From a bacterium (GTDB taxonomy: Bacteria > Zhuqueibacterota > Zhuqueibacteria > Residuimicrobiales > Residuimicrobiaceae), in NCBI GenBank assembly GCA_029565685.1, contig JAKQNR010000052.1, positions 62,001 to 126,000 on the forward strand: 64,000 bases of DNA, given 5' to 3'. Below, in pieces: positions 43,833 to 52,199 of this stretch. Below the pieces are notes generated by a model, which worked only from the letters and a program-made list of their open reading frames with translations, was not told the origin of the DNA and did no database searches. A program made the position numbers and the translations under genes. How positions within the stretch are numbered: position 1 is the first letter of the stretch; each line of letters opens with the position of its first letter.

Positions 43833-44513
43833 TCAGTCCGCCGGTTCCTGCCTGTGGCCTGGCACGAGAAGTGCGATGCCGCTCAACAGCATCGGCAATG
43901 CCAGAACGGTGAAGAGCATGAGGCCGCCATAAAAGCTGCGTTGGCTGGGGAGAAAAACGAATCCAAATCCCAGGCCGAGCAGGATCAGCAGCACGCCGCA
44001 CAGCCGCGGCCATCGGTCCGTTGCCAGCGCCAAACCCGTCAGCAATAGAAACGGCAACATCTCCACCAGCGTCATCCAGGAAAGTCCGTGCGACAATAAC
44101 GCAAAGATCAGCCAGACGCCGGCAAAGAACAAGGTGATAGAACGCGCTGCTTTTTGCGGAGGATGATTTTGCAACAGACTGATGAACAGCTTGACCGCCA
44201 GCGGAATCACCAGCAATGCCAGCATGGCGTCGCCCGGATGCTTGTTCTGGATCAAATAGTCCTTGATGAGGACGATGAGCAACACAACCAGGTAAGCGTA
44301 AAACGCCATGGCGGTGGAGAAGCGGCTGATCTGCAACTGCCGTTCATCCACATGGCTGCGATGAACAAACTCACGGATCAATGGAACGGCCACCAGCACC
44401 ACGGCTGCTGCGATCAGCGCCGGCGGCGGCAGCGCCCGGGAAAATCCCAGCATGATGGTCCCCACCAGCGCCAGCAGATACGCCCCTGCCAATAGATATC
44501 TGATATTTTTCAT
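43833..44513 (-). CDS. Hypothetical membrane protein paired with an HTH regulator
   Basis: 226 aa with seven or more hydrophobic segments (YLLAGAYLLALVGTIMLGF, LIAAAVVLVAVPLI, LLLTGLALATD and others) and a short polar tail. Its ATG overlaps the stop of the upstream HTH gene (TGATG), so the two are translationally coupled. Small XRE regulators coupled to a multi-pass membrane protein form a recurrent but poorly understood pair. GGGAGG precedes the start. Confidence 0.65.
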   Translation of the reverse strand: MKNIRYLLAGAYLLALVGTIMLGFSRALPPPALIAAAVVLVAVPLIREFVHRSHVDERQLQISRFSTAMAFYAYLVVLLIVLIKDYLIQNKHPGDAMLALLVIPLAVKLFISLLQNHPPQKAARSITLFFAGVWLIFALLSHGLSWMTLVEMLPFLLLTGLALATDRWPRLCGVLLILLGLGFGFVFLPSQRSFYGGLMLFTVLALPMLLSGIALLVPGHRQEPAD

Positions 44514-44725
44514 CACGCCTCCCAATCTTGTTTTTCTAGAACAAAAAGATCTTCAAGCCGGACGTTCACCACCCGGCTGAGTTTGAGCGCCAGCCGTACA
44601 GATGGATTGAATGCCCCTTTTTCAATCGCGATGATGGTCTGGCGGCTCACCTGAACGCGTTCCGCCAGTTCCTGCTGCGTCAACTCTCCAGCCAGAAAGC
44701 GATATTTTCGCAGATGATTGATCAT
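44513..44725 (-). CDS. XRE-family HTH transcriptional regulator, short type
   Basis: 70 aa, almost all helix-turn-helix: TQQELAERVQVSRQTIIAIE (about residues 16-35), followed by KLSRVVNVRLEDLFVLE. This is the YozG/YgzD-like group of very short Cro/CI regulators. It likely controls its own operon through the AT-rich dyads upstream (44793-44831). Confidence 0.9.
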   Translation of the reverse strand: MINHLRKYRFLAGELTQQELAERVQVSRQTIIAIEKGAFNPSVRLALKLSRVVNVRLEDLFVLEKQDWEA

Positions 44726-45179
44726 GCACGCCTCGATCCACGCTTGAATGACTCAGCGGCTCAAAGGTTTTGTTCCGCTGTAGAATGAAAAATGTAATCT
44801 TTTACTTACTTAATGTAATTTATTATTTACATATTGTCAACTATTATTATTAAAATTTGAGTAAATTTTACCCGGCGAAACGTTACAGCTGAGGCATTTC
44901 GAAAAGAACGCAACAACTGAAAGGATGGAGCGAAGAGCGTCGCTGGATTGTCCGCTGCTGCGGGCTTTTAATCTCGCAAAATAATGCACCGCTCCAACGC
45001 ATATTTTTAACATGCTGATATTCAGTGACTTGATTCACAAAGACGCTTTTATATATGATTGGATGAATGACGCCTCGTCGTCGGTTGTTGCTCGGGATGG
45101 CCAGGAAAGGGCTGCCGGCCAAAAAACGCTTGCATTTCGCGGGAATAATTAATAAAATAGCCAAGATTTTCATACTAAT
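44726..45179. other. AT-rich intergenic region upstream of the HTH operon
   Basis: About 450 bases. It contains the TGTAA/TTACA dyads and an unusually AT-rich stretch (44790-44880). A 96-codon frame on the minus strand (44883-45173) has no RBS or family resemblance, so I do not call it. Confidence 0.5.
44793..44831. promoter_or_regulatory. Candidate operator dyads of the HTH regulator
   Basis: TGTAATCTTTTAC (44793-44805) and TGTAATTTATTATTTACA (44814-44831) are tandem imperfect palindromes sharing TGTAA. They lie about 70 bases upstream of the regulator's start. Confidence 0.45.
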
Positions 45180-45251
45180 GCGGGAGTAGTTCAGCGGTAG
45201 AACGCAAGCTTCCCAAGCTTGATGTCGCGGGTTCGATCCCCGTCTCCCGCT
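45180..45251 (+). tRNA. tRNA-Gly (anticodon CCC)
   Basis: The cloverleaf folds fully: acceptor GCGGGAG/CTCCCGC, D-arm GTTC/GAAC, anticodon stem CAAGC/GCTTG with loop TTCCCAA, T-arm GCGGG/CCCGT with TTCGATC. The anticodon CCC reads GGG. The CCA end is not encoded. A terminator follows directly. Confidence 0.95.
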
Positions 45252-45259
45252 CTGACTCT

Positions 45260-45294
45260 AGCCTCTTCCACCTTCGGAATGAGGCTTTTTTTTT
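45260..45294 (+). terminator. Intrinsic terminator after tRNA-Gly
   Basis: AGCCTC TTCC and GGAA T GAGGCT form a 10-bp stem with one bulge, then nine T. Confidence 0.85.
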
Positions 45295-45401
45295 GCTGTA
45301 GGCCAGAGTCAGCTATAGAATACTTCTTGGCATTCAATGATGAATTTTGTATTTTTTCTTTTGCTTACAAGGGATCGTGCTATGAACTGCGTGGAGGTTT
45401 C

Positions 45402-46574
45402 GTGAAAAATTTCACTTATTATAATCCAGTAAAAATCGTTTTCGGCAAAGGGGCGATCGATCAGTTGCGGACTTTGGCGCCTGCTTCCGCAAATCTGCTG
45501 CTCACTTATGGCGGGGGATCGATTAAACGGAACGGCGTCTATGATCAGGTCCTCGCGGCGCTGCAGGTAAAGCGGGTGGTCGAGTTCGGCGGCATCGAAC
45601 CCAATCCGAAATATGAAACCTTGTTGGAAGCGGTCGAGGTTGTAAAAAAGGAAAAGATCGATTTTCTCTTGAGCGTGGGCGGCGGATCGGTCCTTGACGG
45701 CACCAAATTCATTGCTGCAGCGGCTCATTTTTCCGGCGCTGATCCCTGGGAGATCATTACCAAACACCGCCGGCTGCAGCAGGCCGTGCCGCTGGGTGCG
45801 GTGTTGACCCTGCCCGCCACTGGCTCGGAGATGAATAGTTTCGCCGTGATCTCCCGGGCTGCGACGCAGGAAAAATTGTCCTTTGCCAGTTCAAAGATCT
45901 TTCCGCGGTTTTCCATTCTCGATCCGGAAACCACGCGGTCATTGGATATGCGTCAGACGGCCAACGGGGTGGTGGACGCCTTTGCCCATGTGCTCGAGCA
46001 ATACATGACTGTTCCGGTGAATTCGCCGTTGCAGGATCGGCAGGCGGAAGCCATCCTTTTGACGCTGATTCAGGAAGGGCCGAGAGTGATGGCTAATCCG
46101 AATGATTACGACGTCCGCGCCAACATCATGTGGTGCGCGTGTCAGGCGCTCAATGGTCTCATCGGTTGCGGCGTTGTGCAGGACTGGTCAACGCACGCCA
46201 TCGGCCATGAGCTGACGGCGTTTTACGGCCTCGATCATGCTCAGTCCCTGGCAGTGGTGTTTCCGGCGTTGTTGCGCCATCAACGGGAAAGGAAAGCGGC
46301 CAAGCTTCTGCAGTACGGCGAGCGGATTTTCGGCATCACCGAAGGAAGCGAAGCGCAGCGCATCGAGCAGGCCGTCGACCGAACCGAGCGCTTTTTCCGT
46401 TCTCTCGGCGTGGGCACTCGCCTGGCGGACTATGGCATTCAGGCGCAGGGTTTGGAACGCATCGGCCGGCGCATCGCTGAACGGGATGGAAAAATCGGCG
46501 AGCACCAGGCCATTGGTCAAAAAGAGATCGACGAAATTTTGTCAGCTGCGTTGTATCAGGATGATGACAAATAA
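45402..46574 (+). CDS. Iron-containing alcohol dehydrogenase (YqhD/BdhA-like)
   Basis: 390 aa. The fold is clear from NPVKIVFGKGAIDQL, SVGGGSVLDGTKF (nucleotide), LTLPATGSEMNSFAVI, and the metal ligands around HVLEQYMT, HAIGHELTAFYGLDHAQ. The close likeness is to NADPH-dependent butanol dehydrogenases that reduce aldehydes. GTG 45402 follows GGAGG at 6 bases. Its stop lies just before manA, and an in-frame ATG of manA overlaps it. Confidence 0.9.
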   Translation: MKNFTYYNPVKIVFGKGAIDQLRTLAPASANLLLTYGGGSIKRNGVYDQVLAALQVKRVVEFGGIEPNPKYETLLEAVEVVKKEKIDFLLSVGGGSVLDGTKFIAAAAHFSGADPWEIITKHRRLQQAVPLGAVLTLPATGSEMNSFAVISRAATQEKLSFASSKIFPRFSILDPETTRSLDMRQTANGVVDAFAHVLEQYMTVPVNSPLQDRQAEAILLTLIQEGPRVMANPNDYDVRANIMWCACQALNGLIGCGVVQDWSTHAIGHELTAFYGLDHAQSLAVVFPALLRHQRERKAAKLLQYGERIFGITEGSEAQRIEQAVDRTERFFRSLGVGTRLADYGIQAQGLERIGRRIAERDGKIGEHQAIGQKEIDEILSAALYQDDDK

Positions 46575-46590
46575 CGAGCGGATCACGGTT

Positions 46591-47871
46591 ATGAAGGACA
46601 AACACACCGTATTGTTCGAGTTCGCCAGTCAGCCCCATCTGGTCCGGCTAGCCGGCCGGGTGCAGCATTACACCTGGGGCGGGTTCGAATTCATCCCCCG
46701 CCTGATCGGGGAGGATAATCCAAATCGGCAACCCTATGCCGAGCTCTGGATGGGTGCGCATCCGCGATTTCCCTCTATCGTGGACCTCGGCCTGCCGGTG
46801 AATTTGGACGAAGTAATTGCCGTGGACCCGAAAAAGATACTCGGCAGTGAGGCCGCGGCTCTTTTTCAGGGCAAACTGCCTTATCTGTTCAAGGTTTTGG
46901 ATGTGCGGCAGATGCTTTCCATTCAGGTGCATCCGAGTCTTGATCAGGCGCAGAAAGGCTTTGCCAGGGAAAACCGCAAGGACATTCCCCTGCAGGCGCC
47001 GGAGCGCAATTATAAGGATCCGTACCACAAGCCCGAGCTGCATATCGCGCTGACGGATTTCTGGATGCTGCATGGTTTCCGGCCCTATGCGGAGATTGTG
47101 CGTACCTTGAAGGCTGTGGCGGCTTTTCAACCCTTGGCGAATTATGAAAAAAAGCTGTCCAAACTCGTTTTGTCCGAGGCCGACAAGCTGCGCCGATTAT
47201 ACAGCGCCATCATGGAGATGCCGCAAGCAGAGGTGGATGCTGTTCTCTCCAGACTGTATGATCAGCTGGCCCAGATGTCCGCAAGAGGCACAATGGCGAA
47301 GCGCCATCCGCATTACTGGGCGTGGCGGGCGTTTTCGCAATTTCCGCCGAACGCAGGCCATTGGGATCGTGGGATTTTTTCCATCTATTTGATGAACCTG
47401 CTGCACATTCCAGAGGGCCGCGGCACGTTCCAACCAGCCGGGGTTCCACACGCCTACCTGGAAGGGGTGACGGTGGAGTTGATGGCCAACTCAGACAATG
47501 TGTTGCGCGGCGGCCTGACCGACAAGCACATCGATGTGAAGGAATTGCTGCAGACGGTGTCCTATGAGTGTGTTGCGCCCAAGCTCATTAAGGGCCGTCA
47601 GCTGGGATCCATCGAACGGATTTACGCAGTGCCCTTTGACGGCTTTCAGTTGTCGCGCCTCACCCTGCCGCCGGGCAAGGAGTACAAGAGCCGGATGCAC
47701 CATGGACCGGATATCCTCCTGCTGCTGGAAGGGGAAGCCTGGGTCCATTCTCTCTGTCTTTCTCTATCCTTAGACCGCGGCGACAGCATCTTTGTGCCGG
47801 CAAATGTGCCGTATGTGCTGCGCACGACGACTTCGGCGGTTGTGTACAAAGCGACCACAGCCAAAGGATGA
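46591..47871 (+). CDS. manA: Mannose-6-phosphate isomerase, class I
   Basis: Interconverts mannose-6-phosphate and fructose-6-phosphate with zinc. 426 aa. The metal ligands lie in MLSIQVHPS, KPELHIALT and the cupin FQPAGVPHAYLEG; YTWGG at the N-terminus is also diagnostic. I use ATG 46591; ATG 46561 would overlap the alcohol dehydrogenase stop. The stop overlaps the murJ start (ATGA). Confidence 0.92.
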   Translation: MKDKHTVLFEFASQPHLVRLAGRVQHYTWGGFEFIPRLIGEDNPNRQPYAELWMGAHPRFPSIVDLGLPVNLDEVIAVDPKKILGSEAAALFQGKLPYLFKVLDVRQMLSIQVHPSLDQAQKGFARENRKDIPLQAPERNYKDPYHKPELHIALTDFWMLHGFRPYAEIVRTLKAVAAFQPLANYEKKLSKLVLSEADKLRRLYSAIMEMPQAEVDAVLSRLYDQLAQMSARGTMAKRHPHYWAWRAFSQFPPNAGHWDRGIFSIYLMNLLHIPEGRGTFQPAGVPHAYLEGVTVELMANSDNVLRGGLTDKHIDVKELLQTVSYECVAPKLIKGRQLGSIERIYAVPFDGFQLSRLTLPPGKEYKSRMHHGPDILLLLEGEAWVHSLCLSLSLDRGDSIFVPANVPYVLRTTTSAVVYKATTAKG

Positions 47872-49469
47872 ACGAGTCTCGTCACAGTGCCTGGAAGGGC
47901 TCAGCGAGCGGCGCAGGATCAGCAGCACAAGTCGGTCTGGGAATTTTTCTCAGTCGCATCGCCGGCCTGATCCGCGACCGTGTTTTTGCCCATTTTCTCG
48001 GCAGTTCGGATGCGGCGGATGCCTTTAAAGCAGCGTTTCGGATTCCCAACATGCTGCAGAATCTTTTCGGCGAAGGCGTCCTCTCTGCATCGTTCATCCC
48101 GGTGTACGCCCGTCAGCTCGCTGAGGGCAGGGAGGAGGAGGCGGGCCGGACCGCTGGTGCGATTGCAGCGATCTTGGGGCTGGTCGTATCGCTCTTTGTG
48201 CTGCTGGGCGTCGTCTTTACTCCGATTTTGATCACTGTGATCGCGCCTGGCTTTATCGGCGCCAAGCGTGATTTGACCATCGATCTGGTGCGCATTTTAT
48301 TTCCCGGCGCCGGTCTGCTGGTCTTGTCCGCCTGGTGCCTCGGCATACTCAACAGCCACCGTAGATTTTTTCTCTCCTATTCAGCTCCGATCTTTTGGAA
48401 TCTTGTCATGATCGCCAGCCAGCTCGGCTTTGGACCGCGGATGGGGCAGGAGCCGCTCACAGTGGTCTATGCCTGGGCGTCGGTGCTGGGCAGCGCCTTG
48501 CAGTTTTTGCTGCAATTGCCCACTGTGTTGCGCGTGAGCCGCTCTTTGCGCTTGTCGTTGGATTTTCATTCGCCACCGGTCAAGGCTGTCTTGCACAATT
48601 TTATCCCGGTGTTTTTTGGCCGCGGGGTTACCCAGATCAGCGCTTTTATCGATGAAATGATCGCCAGCCTGCTGCCCACCGGCGCGCTGGCGGGCCTGGG
48701 TTATGCTCAGACCCTGTATCTGCTGCCGGTGAGTCTTTTCGGCATGTCGGTTTCCGCTGCCGAGTTGCCCGCCATGTCCAGTGCCACCGGCGATCCAAAG
48801 GAGATAGCCGGGTATCTCGCCGACCGGCTGAATGGCGGTTTGCGGCGGATCGCCTATTTTATCATTCCGTCCAGCGCCGCTTTTCTGATTTTAGGCGATG
48901 TCATCGTCGCTGCAATTTATCAGACCGGCCATTTTGTTCATCACGATGTTGTTTTTGTCTGGACCATTCTGGCGGGCTATGCCTTTGGCCTTTTAGCCGC
49001 CACCCAGAGCAGGCTGTATTCGTCCGCCTATTATGCCCTTCGCGATGCGCGTACGCCCTTTCGTTTGGCGGTAGTGCGTGTGTCGGTCAGCGCAGCCCTG
49101 GGTTTGCTGTTGGCGTTGGCAGCGCCCAGGTGGCTGGGGTTGGCGCCCCGCTGGGGCGTGGCCGGCCTGACCCTGGCGGCAGGGATTGCCAGCTGGTTGG
49201 AGTTTTGGCTGCTGCGCAGGAAAATGAAGATAAAGGTCGGTTCCACTGGTCTGCAGCCAACCTATGTGCTCAAACTGCTGGGCTGTGCGCTGGCAGCGGC
49301 TCTCATTGCCTTTCTCGTCAAACAGACGGCAGTCGGACTGCATCCTATCTGGACGGCGGCGCTGGTGCTAAGCTTGTACGGCGGGCTGTATATTTTACTG
49401 ACCGGCGTCGCGGGCGTGATGGACCGCAGAATCATCAATAGGCTGTTCAGCCGCCTGACCGGCCGCTGA
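47868..49469 (+). CDS. murJ: Lipid II flippase MurJ
   Basis: Flips the peptidoglycan precursor lipid II across the inner membrane. 533 aa with about 14 membrane segments. The N-terminal signature (GLGIFLSRIAGLIRDRVFAH, FKAAFRIPNMLQNLFGEG, LSASFIPVYA) is characteristic. It is coupled to manA by a 4-base overlap. The last segments are shorter on loops but complete. Confidence 0.95.
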   Translation: MNESRHSAWKGSASGAGSAAQVGLGIFLSRIAGLIRDRVFAHFLGSSDAADAFKAAFRIPNMLQNLFGEGVLSASFIPVYARQLAEGREEEAGRTAGAIAAILGLVVSLFVLLGVVFTPILITVIAPGFIGAKRDLTIDLVRILFPGAGLLVLSAWCLGILNSHRRFFLSYSAPIFWNLVMIASQLGFGPRMGQEPLTVVYAWASVLGSALQFLLQLPTVLRVSRSLRLSLDFHSPPVKAVLHNFIPVFFGRGVTQISAFIDEMIASLLPTGALAGLGYAQTLYLLPVSLFGMSVSAAELPAMSSATGDPKEIAGYLADRLNGGLRRIAYFIIPSSAAFLILGDVIVAAIYQTGHFVHHDVVFVWTILAGYAFGLLAATQSRLYSSAYYALRDARTPFRLAVVRVSVSAALGLLLALAAPRWLGLAPRWGVAGLTLAAGIASWLEFWLLRRKMKIKVGSTGLQPTYVLKLLGCALAAALIAFLVKQTAVGLHPIWTAALVLSLYGGLYILLTGVAGVMDRRIINRLFSRLTGR

Positions 49470-49625
49470 GCCAGGGCTGAATGGATTCCAGTAAGCCGAG
49501 CTGTGAACGACGTTGAACCTTCATGGCCTGCTCGCCGCCTTTTTGCCGAGTCGTCAAATGCTGAAATCGTCCATGACTTCTTGATCGACGCATGCCTGCA
49601 ATGTGTGAGCCCGCTCTCAGGGCCG

Positions 49626-50546
49626 TTATTTGATCAGCCGCAACTGATGATCGCTGAGACGGTAATCCGAGATCTGCAATTCCGTCAGATTGATCTGCAT
49701 CTTTAAACCGAATTTTTTTTCCAATCGGTTCAACGGCAGGTTGATTTTGCCGATGGATAATTGGGATTCGGGCAAGAGCCGAATCATATTCCTCTCTCTG
49801 TATGGAAGCAGATCCAGTTTAAGGTACACCTGCGACAGGCTGTGCTCTGGGATCATTTTCAGCAAAGCGATCCACGCGCGCTCTGCTTCGTCGGAAAGAG
49901 ACTGATAGGGTGCGTGCCGCAGATCGACGATCAGCTCCAGGACGGCGCGGTTCTCAGTCAGGGTGGTCTTGCACCCCTTGAGAAACAGCTCCGGCTGATA
50001 GCCGTTCTGCCGCAGTGTTTCCTTGATCAGGGGATAGATCTGGGATTCGAGCAGAGTCACTTGTCTACGGCTTTCCAATTCCTGCAGATAAGCTTCCACA
50101 GTCGCTGGGCGCAGTGCAGGCAGGGGGTCGAGCGATGTGTTCTCCCGGACCATCGGCGTTTCCTGCCCAGAGAGTGCCGGGGATGAGGGCCTCGAGTCGA
50201 TAGAAGATGGCGGAATGGGAGCGGCGGATCGAGGCCTTGTGGACCGAATAAAGTCGCCGCTGTTTTCAGATCCGGACGAGTTCGCGATGGGCCGGCCGAA
50301 AAAGGCTGACGAGTCCGGCGGGTCAATGGGATTTGCAGCCGTTCGTTCCATAGCGGAGCTGTTTTCCCGCTCTGCCGTTCTTTCGGCTTCAAACCAATCC
50401 GGCGTATACGAAATCCGTTGCACAGCATAATACCGCAGCGCAATCACCACCAGAGCCAGCAGGACCAGCAGCAGTAGAAAGAGGCGCAACAGCTTGTGCC
50501 GTGAGACGGCCGGCGCATAGGGGGCATTGATCTTTTTTCTTTTCAT
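49626..50546 (-). CDS. Hypothetical membrane-anchored protein
   Basis: 306 aa: a short basic N-terminus, one hydrophobic anchor (LLRLFLLLLVLLALVVIAL), a long Ser/Pro-rich linker (about 50-140), then a folded-looking C-terminal domain (LESQIYPLIKETLRQNGYQ, SLSQVYLKLDLL). I recognise no family. The layout (anchor, linker, periplasmic domain) suggests an envelope role. It lies just downstream of mntP on the same strand. Confidence 0.6.
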   Translation of the reverse strand: MKRKKINAPYAPAVSRHKLLRLFLLLLVLLALVVIALRYYAVQRISYTPDWFEAERTAERENSSAMERTAANPIDPPDSSAFFGRPIANSSGSENSGDFIRSTRPRSAAPIPPSSIDSRPSSPALSGQETPMVRENTSLDPLPALRPATVEAYLQELESRRQVTLLESQIYPLIKETLRQNGYQPELFLKGCKTTLTENRAVLELIVDLRHAPYQSLSDEAERAWIALLKMIPEHSLSQVYLKLDLLPYRERNMIRLLPESQLSIGKINLPLNRLEKKFGLKMQINLTELQISDYRLSDHQLRLIK

Positions 50547-50579
50547 ACTGAATATTTTCCATTAGGTGAGGCGGCGGCC

Positions 50580-51146
50580 TCATCCGTTAAAGAACAGATG
50601 CTGGATCAGAATTTTAGCGCCTATGGCGATCAGGACTGCACCGCCGAGGATTTCCATTTTCTTGCCCAGATACAAACCGAATTTTTGTCCCAGATCCACG
50701 CCTACCAGAGTGAGCGCAAAGGTGATGCTGCCGATGATCAGCGCCGGCGTCACGATCGGCGTATTTAAAAATGCGAAACTGAGACCGACCACCAGCGCGT
50801 CGATGCTGGTGGCGACCGCCAGAGCGAGCAGGATGCGAGGATTCAGGATATCCATGGTTTTATTTTTACCGCTGTTGTCCAAGGCTTGGCCGATCATCCG
50901 GGCGCCGATGGTCGTCAGCAGCAGGAACGCAATCCAGTGGTCGATGCTGCTGATGAGATCGCGCAGCTGTACGCCTGCCAGCCATCCCAGGATAGGCATC
51001 AACGCCTGAAAGCCGCCGAAGGCCGCTCCGATCTTGAGCGCCTGGCTCGGCTGAATACGTCCATAGATCAAACTGCCGCTGATCGCCACCGCAAAGGCGT
51101 CCATGGAGAGGCCGACGGCGATTAAGATAACGCTGACGAGATCCAT
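50580..51146 (-). CDS. mntP: Manganese efflux pump MntP
   Basis: 188 aa and six membrane segments in two related halves: GLSMDAFAVAISGSLIYG and ATSIDALVVGLSFAFL carry the paired Asp of the DUF204 repeat. It exports Mn2+. AGGA precedes ATG 51146. I looked for a yybP-ykoY manganese riboswitch upstream and did not see one. Confidence 0.93.
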   Translation of the reverse strand: MDLVSVILIAVGLSMDAFAVAISGSLIYGRIQPSQALKIGAAFGGFQALMPILGWLAGVQLRDLISSIDHWIAFLLLTTIGARMIGQALDNSGKNKTMDILNPRILLALAVATSIDALVVGLSFAFLNTPIVTPALIIGSITFALTLVGVDLGQKFGLYLGKKMEILGGAVLIAIGAKILIQHLFFNG

Positions 51147-51293
51147 TCAAGTTCCTGTTCAGTCTTGCGTGATATAACTTGAAAAAATATAGTGATTTTT
51201 CATGGAGATTCCAAGGGCGGAAAAATTCTTCTTGCAAATTTATAAAAAACCGGCGACATTCTTTTAGGATCGGTCCTTCTTCAGGCGGAAAGT

Positions 51294-52190
51294 ATGGGTA
51301 GGATGAGAAAGAGCGCTGCAAGTTTGTTAGATTGGTCAAGTGCGCTGAGGCCCAAGCAGTGGATTAAAAACGTTATCGTGTTCGCCGGTTTGTTCTTTGC
51401 GGAAGATATTTCCGATGTGCACAAGATCATTCCGGCGGTGTTGGCGTTTCTTTTGTTCTGCATGGTTTCCAGCGGCGGCTACTTGATCAATGATGTATTG
51501 GACCGGAAAAAGGATGCCCTGCATCCGAAAAAAAAGCAGCGGCCCATCGCCTCCGGCCGGGTGCCGGTGGTTCCGGCGCTGGCGCTGGCGGGAATCCTGC
51601 TGCTGGCGGGCATCGGTTTGAGCCTTTCTTTGCGCTTTTCTTTCGGCGTGCTGATCCTTTGCTATGTGATCCTGACGATCTCCTATTCTCTGCTGCTTAA
51701 ACGGATTATCATACTGGATGTGCTGGTGATCGCTTCCGGTTTCGTGTTGCGCGCCATCGGCGGCACCCTGGCCATCGAGGAGGCGATCTCATCCTGGCTG
51801 ATCATCTGCACCATCTTTCTTTCCCTCTTTCTGGCCTTGACCAAACGTCGCAGTGAGATCATCGCTCTGGGTGAGAACGCCGCGGCTGTGCGGAAAACGC
51901 TTTCCGGTTACAGCCCGCAGTTTCTCGATCAGATGATCAACACCGCCACTGCGGCCTGCCTGATGTCGTACAGCCTATACACTCTGGACAGCAATACAGT
52001 GGCCAAATTCGGCACCCGCAATCTGGCCTTCACCCTGCCTTTTGTGATTTACGGTCTTTTTCGTTATCTTTTTCTGGTGCATCATCATAACATCGGAGAA
52101 TCCCCGGAGGTCGCCCTGCTGCACGATATGCCGATCATTCTCTGCATGATTCTCTATGTGGGTACAGTGACCGCCATCATCTATCTCTGA
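51294..52190 (+). CDS. UbiA-family prenyltransferase, DPPR synthase-like
   Basis: 298 aa with eight or nine membrane helices. The two Asp-rich prenyl diphosphate motifs are NDVLDRKKDALHP (about residue 65) and a second near LLKRIIILDVLVIASG. KKKQRPIASG and the N-terminal SALRPKQWIKN match decaprenyl-phosphate phosphoribosyltransferase (Rv3806c-like). Such enzymes move 5-phosphoribose onto polyprenyl phosphate as a first step to a ribose or arabinose donor. The epimerase partners are not nearby. It ends 10 bases before the TPR gene. Confidence 0.82.
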   Translation: MGRMRKSAASLLDWSSALRPKQWIKNVIVFAGLFFAEDISDVHKIIPAVLAFLLFCMVSSGGYLINDVLDRKKDALHPKKKQRPIASGRVPVVPALALAGILLLAGIGLSLSLRFSFGVLILCYVILTISYSLLLKRIIILDVLVIASGFVLRAIGGTLAIEEAISSWLIICTIFLSLFLALTKRRSEIIALGENAAAVRKTLSGYSPQFLDQMINTATAACLMSYSLYTLDSNTVAKFGTRNLAFTLPFVIYGLFRYLFLVHHHNIGESPEVALLHDMPIILCMILYVGTVTAIIYL

Positions 52191-52199
52191 ATCAGAGAA

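Noticed and set aside
44883-45173. A 96-codon minus-strand frame upstream of tRNA-Gly
   Set aside because: No RBS or recognisable domain; amino acid composition looks random.
49503-49706. A 67-codon frame after murJ
   Set aside because: It overlaps the end of the minus-strand hypothetical gene and lacks RBS and family resemblance.
51147-51293. A yybP-ykoY manganese riboswitch before mntP
   Set aside because: The conserved loop sequences of that class are not seen in the short AT-rich upstream region.
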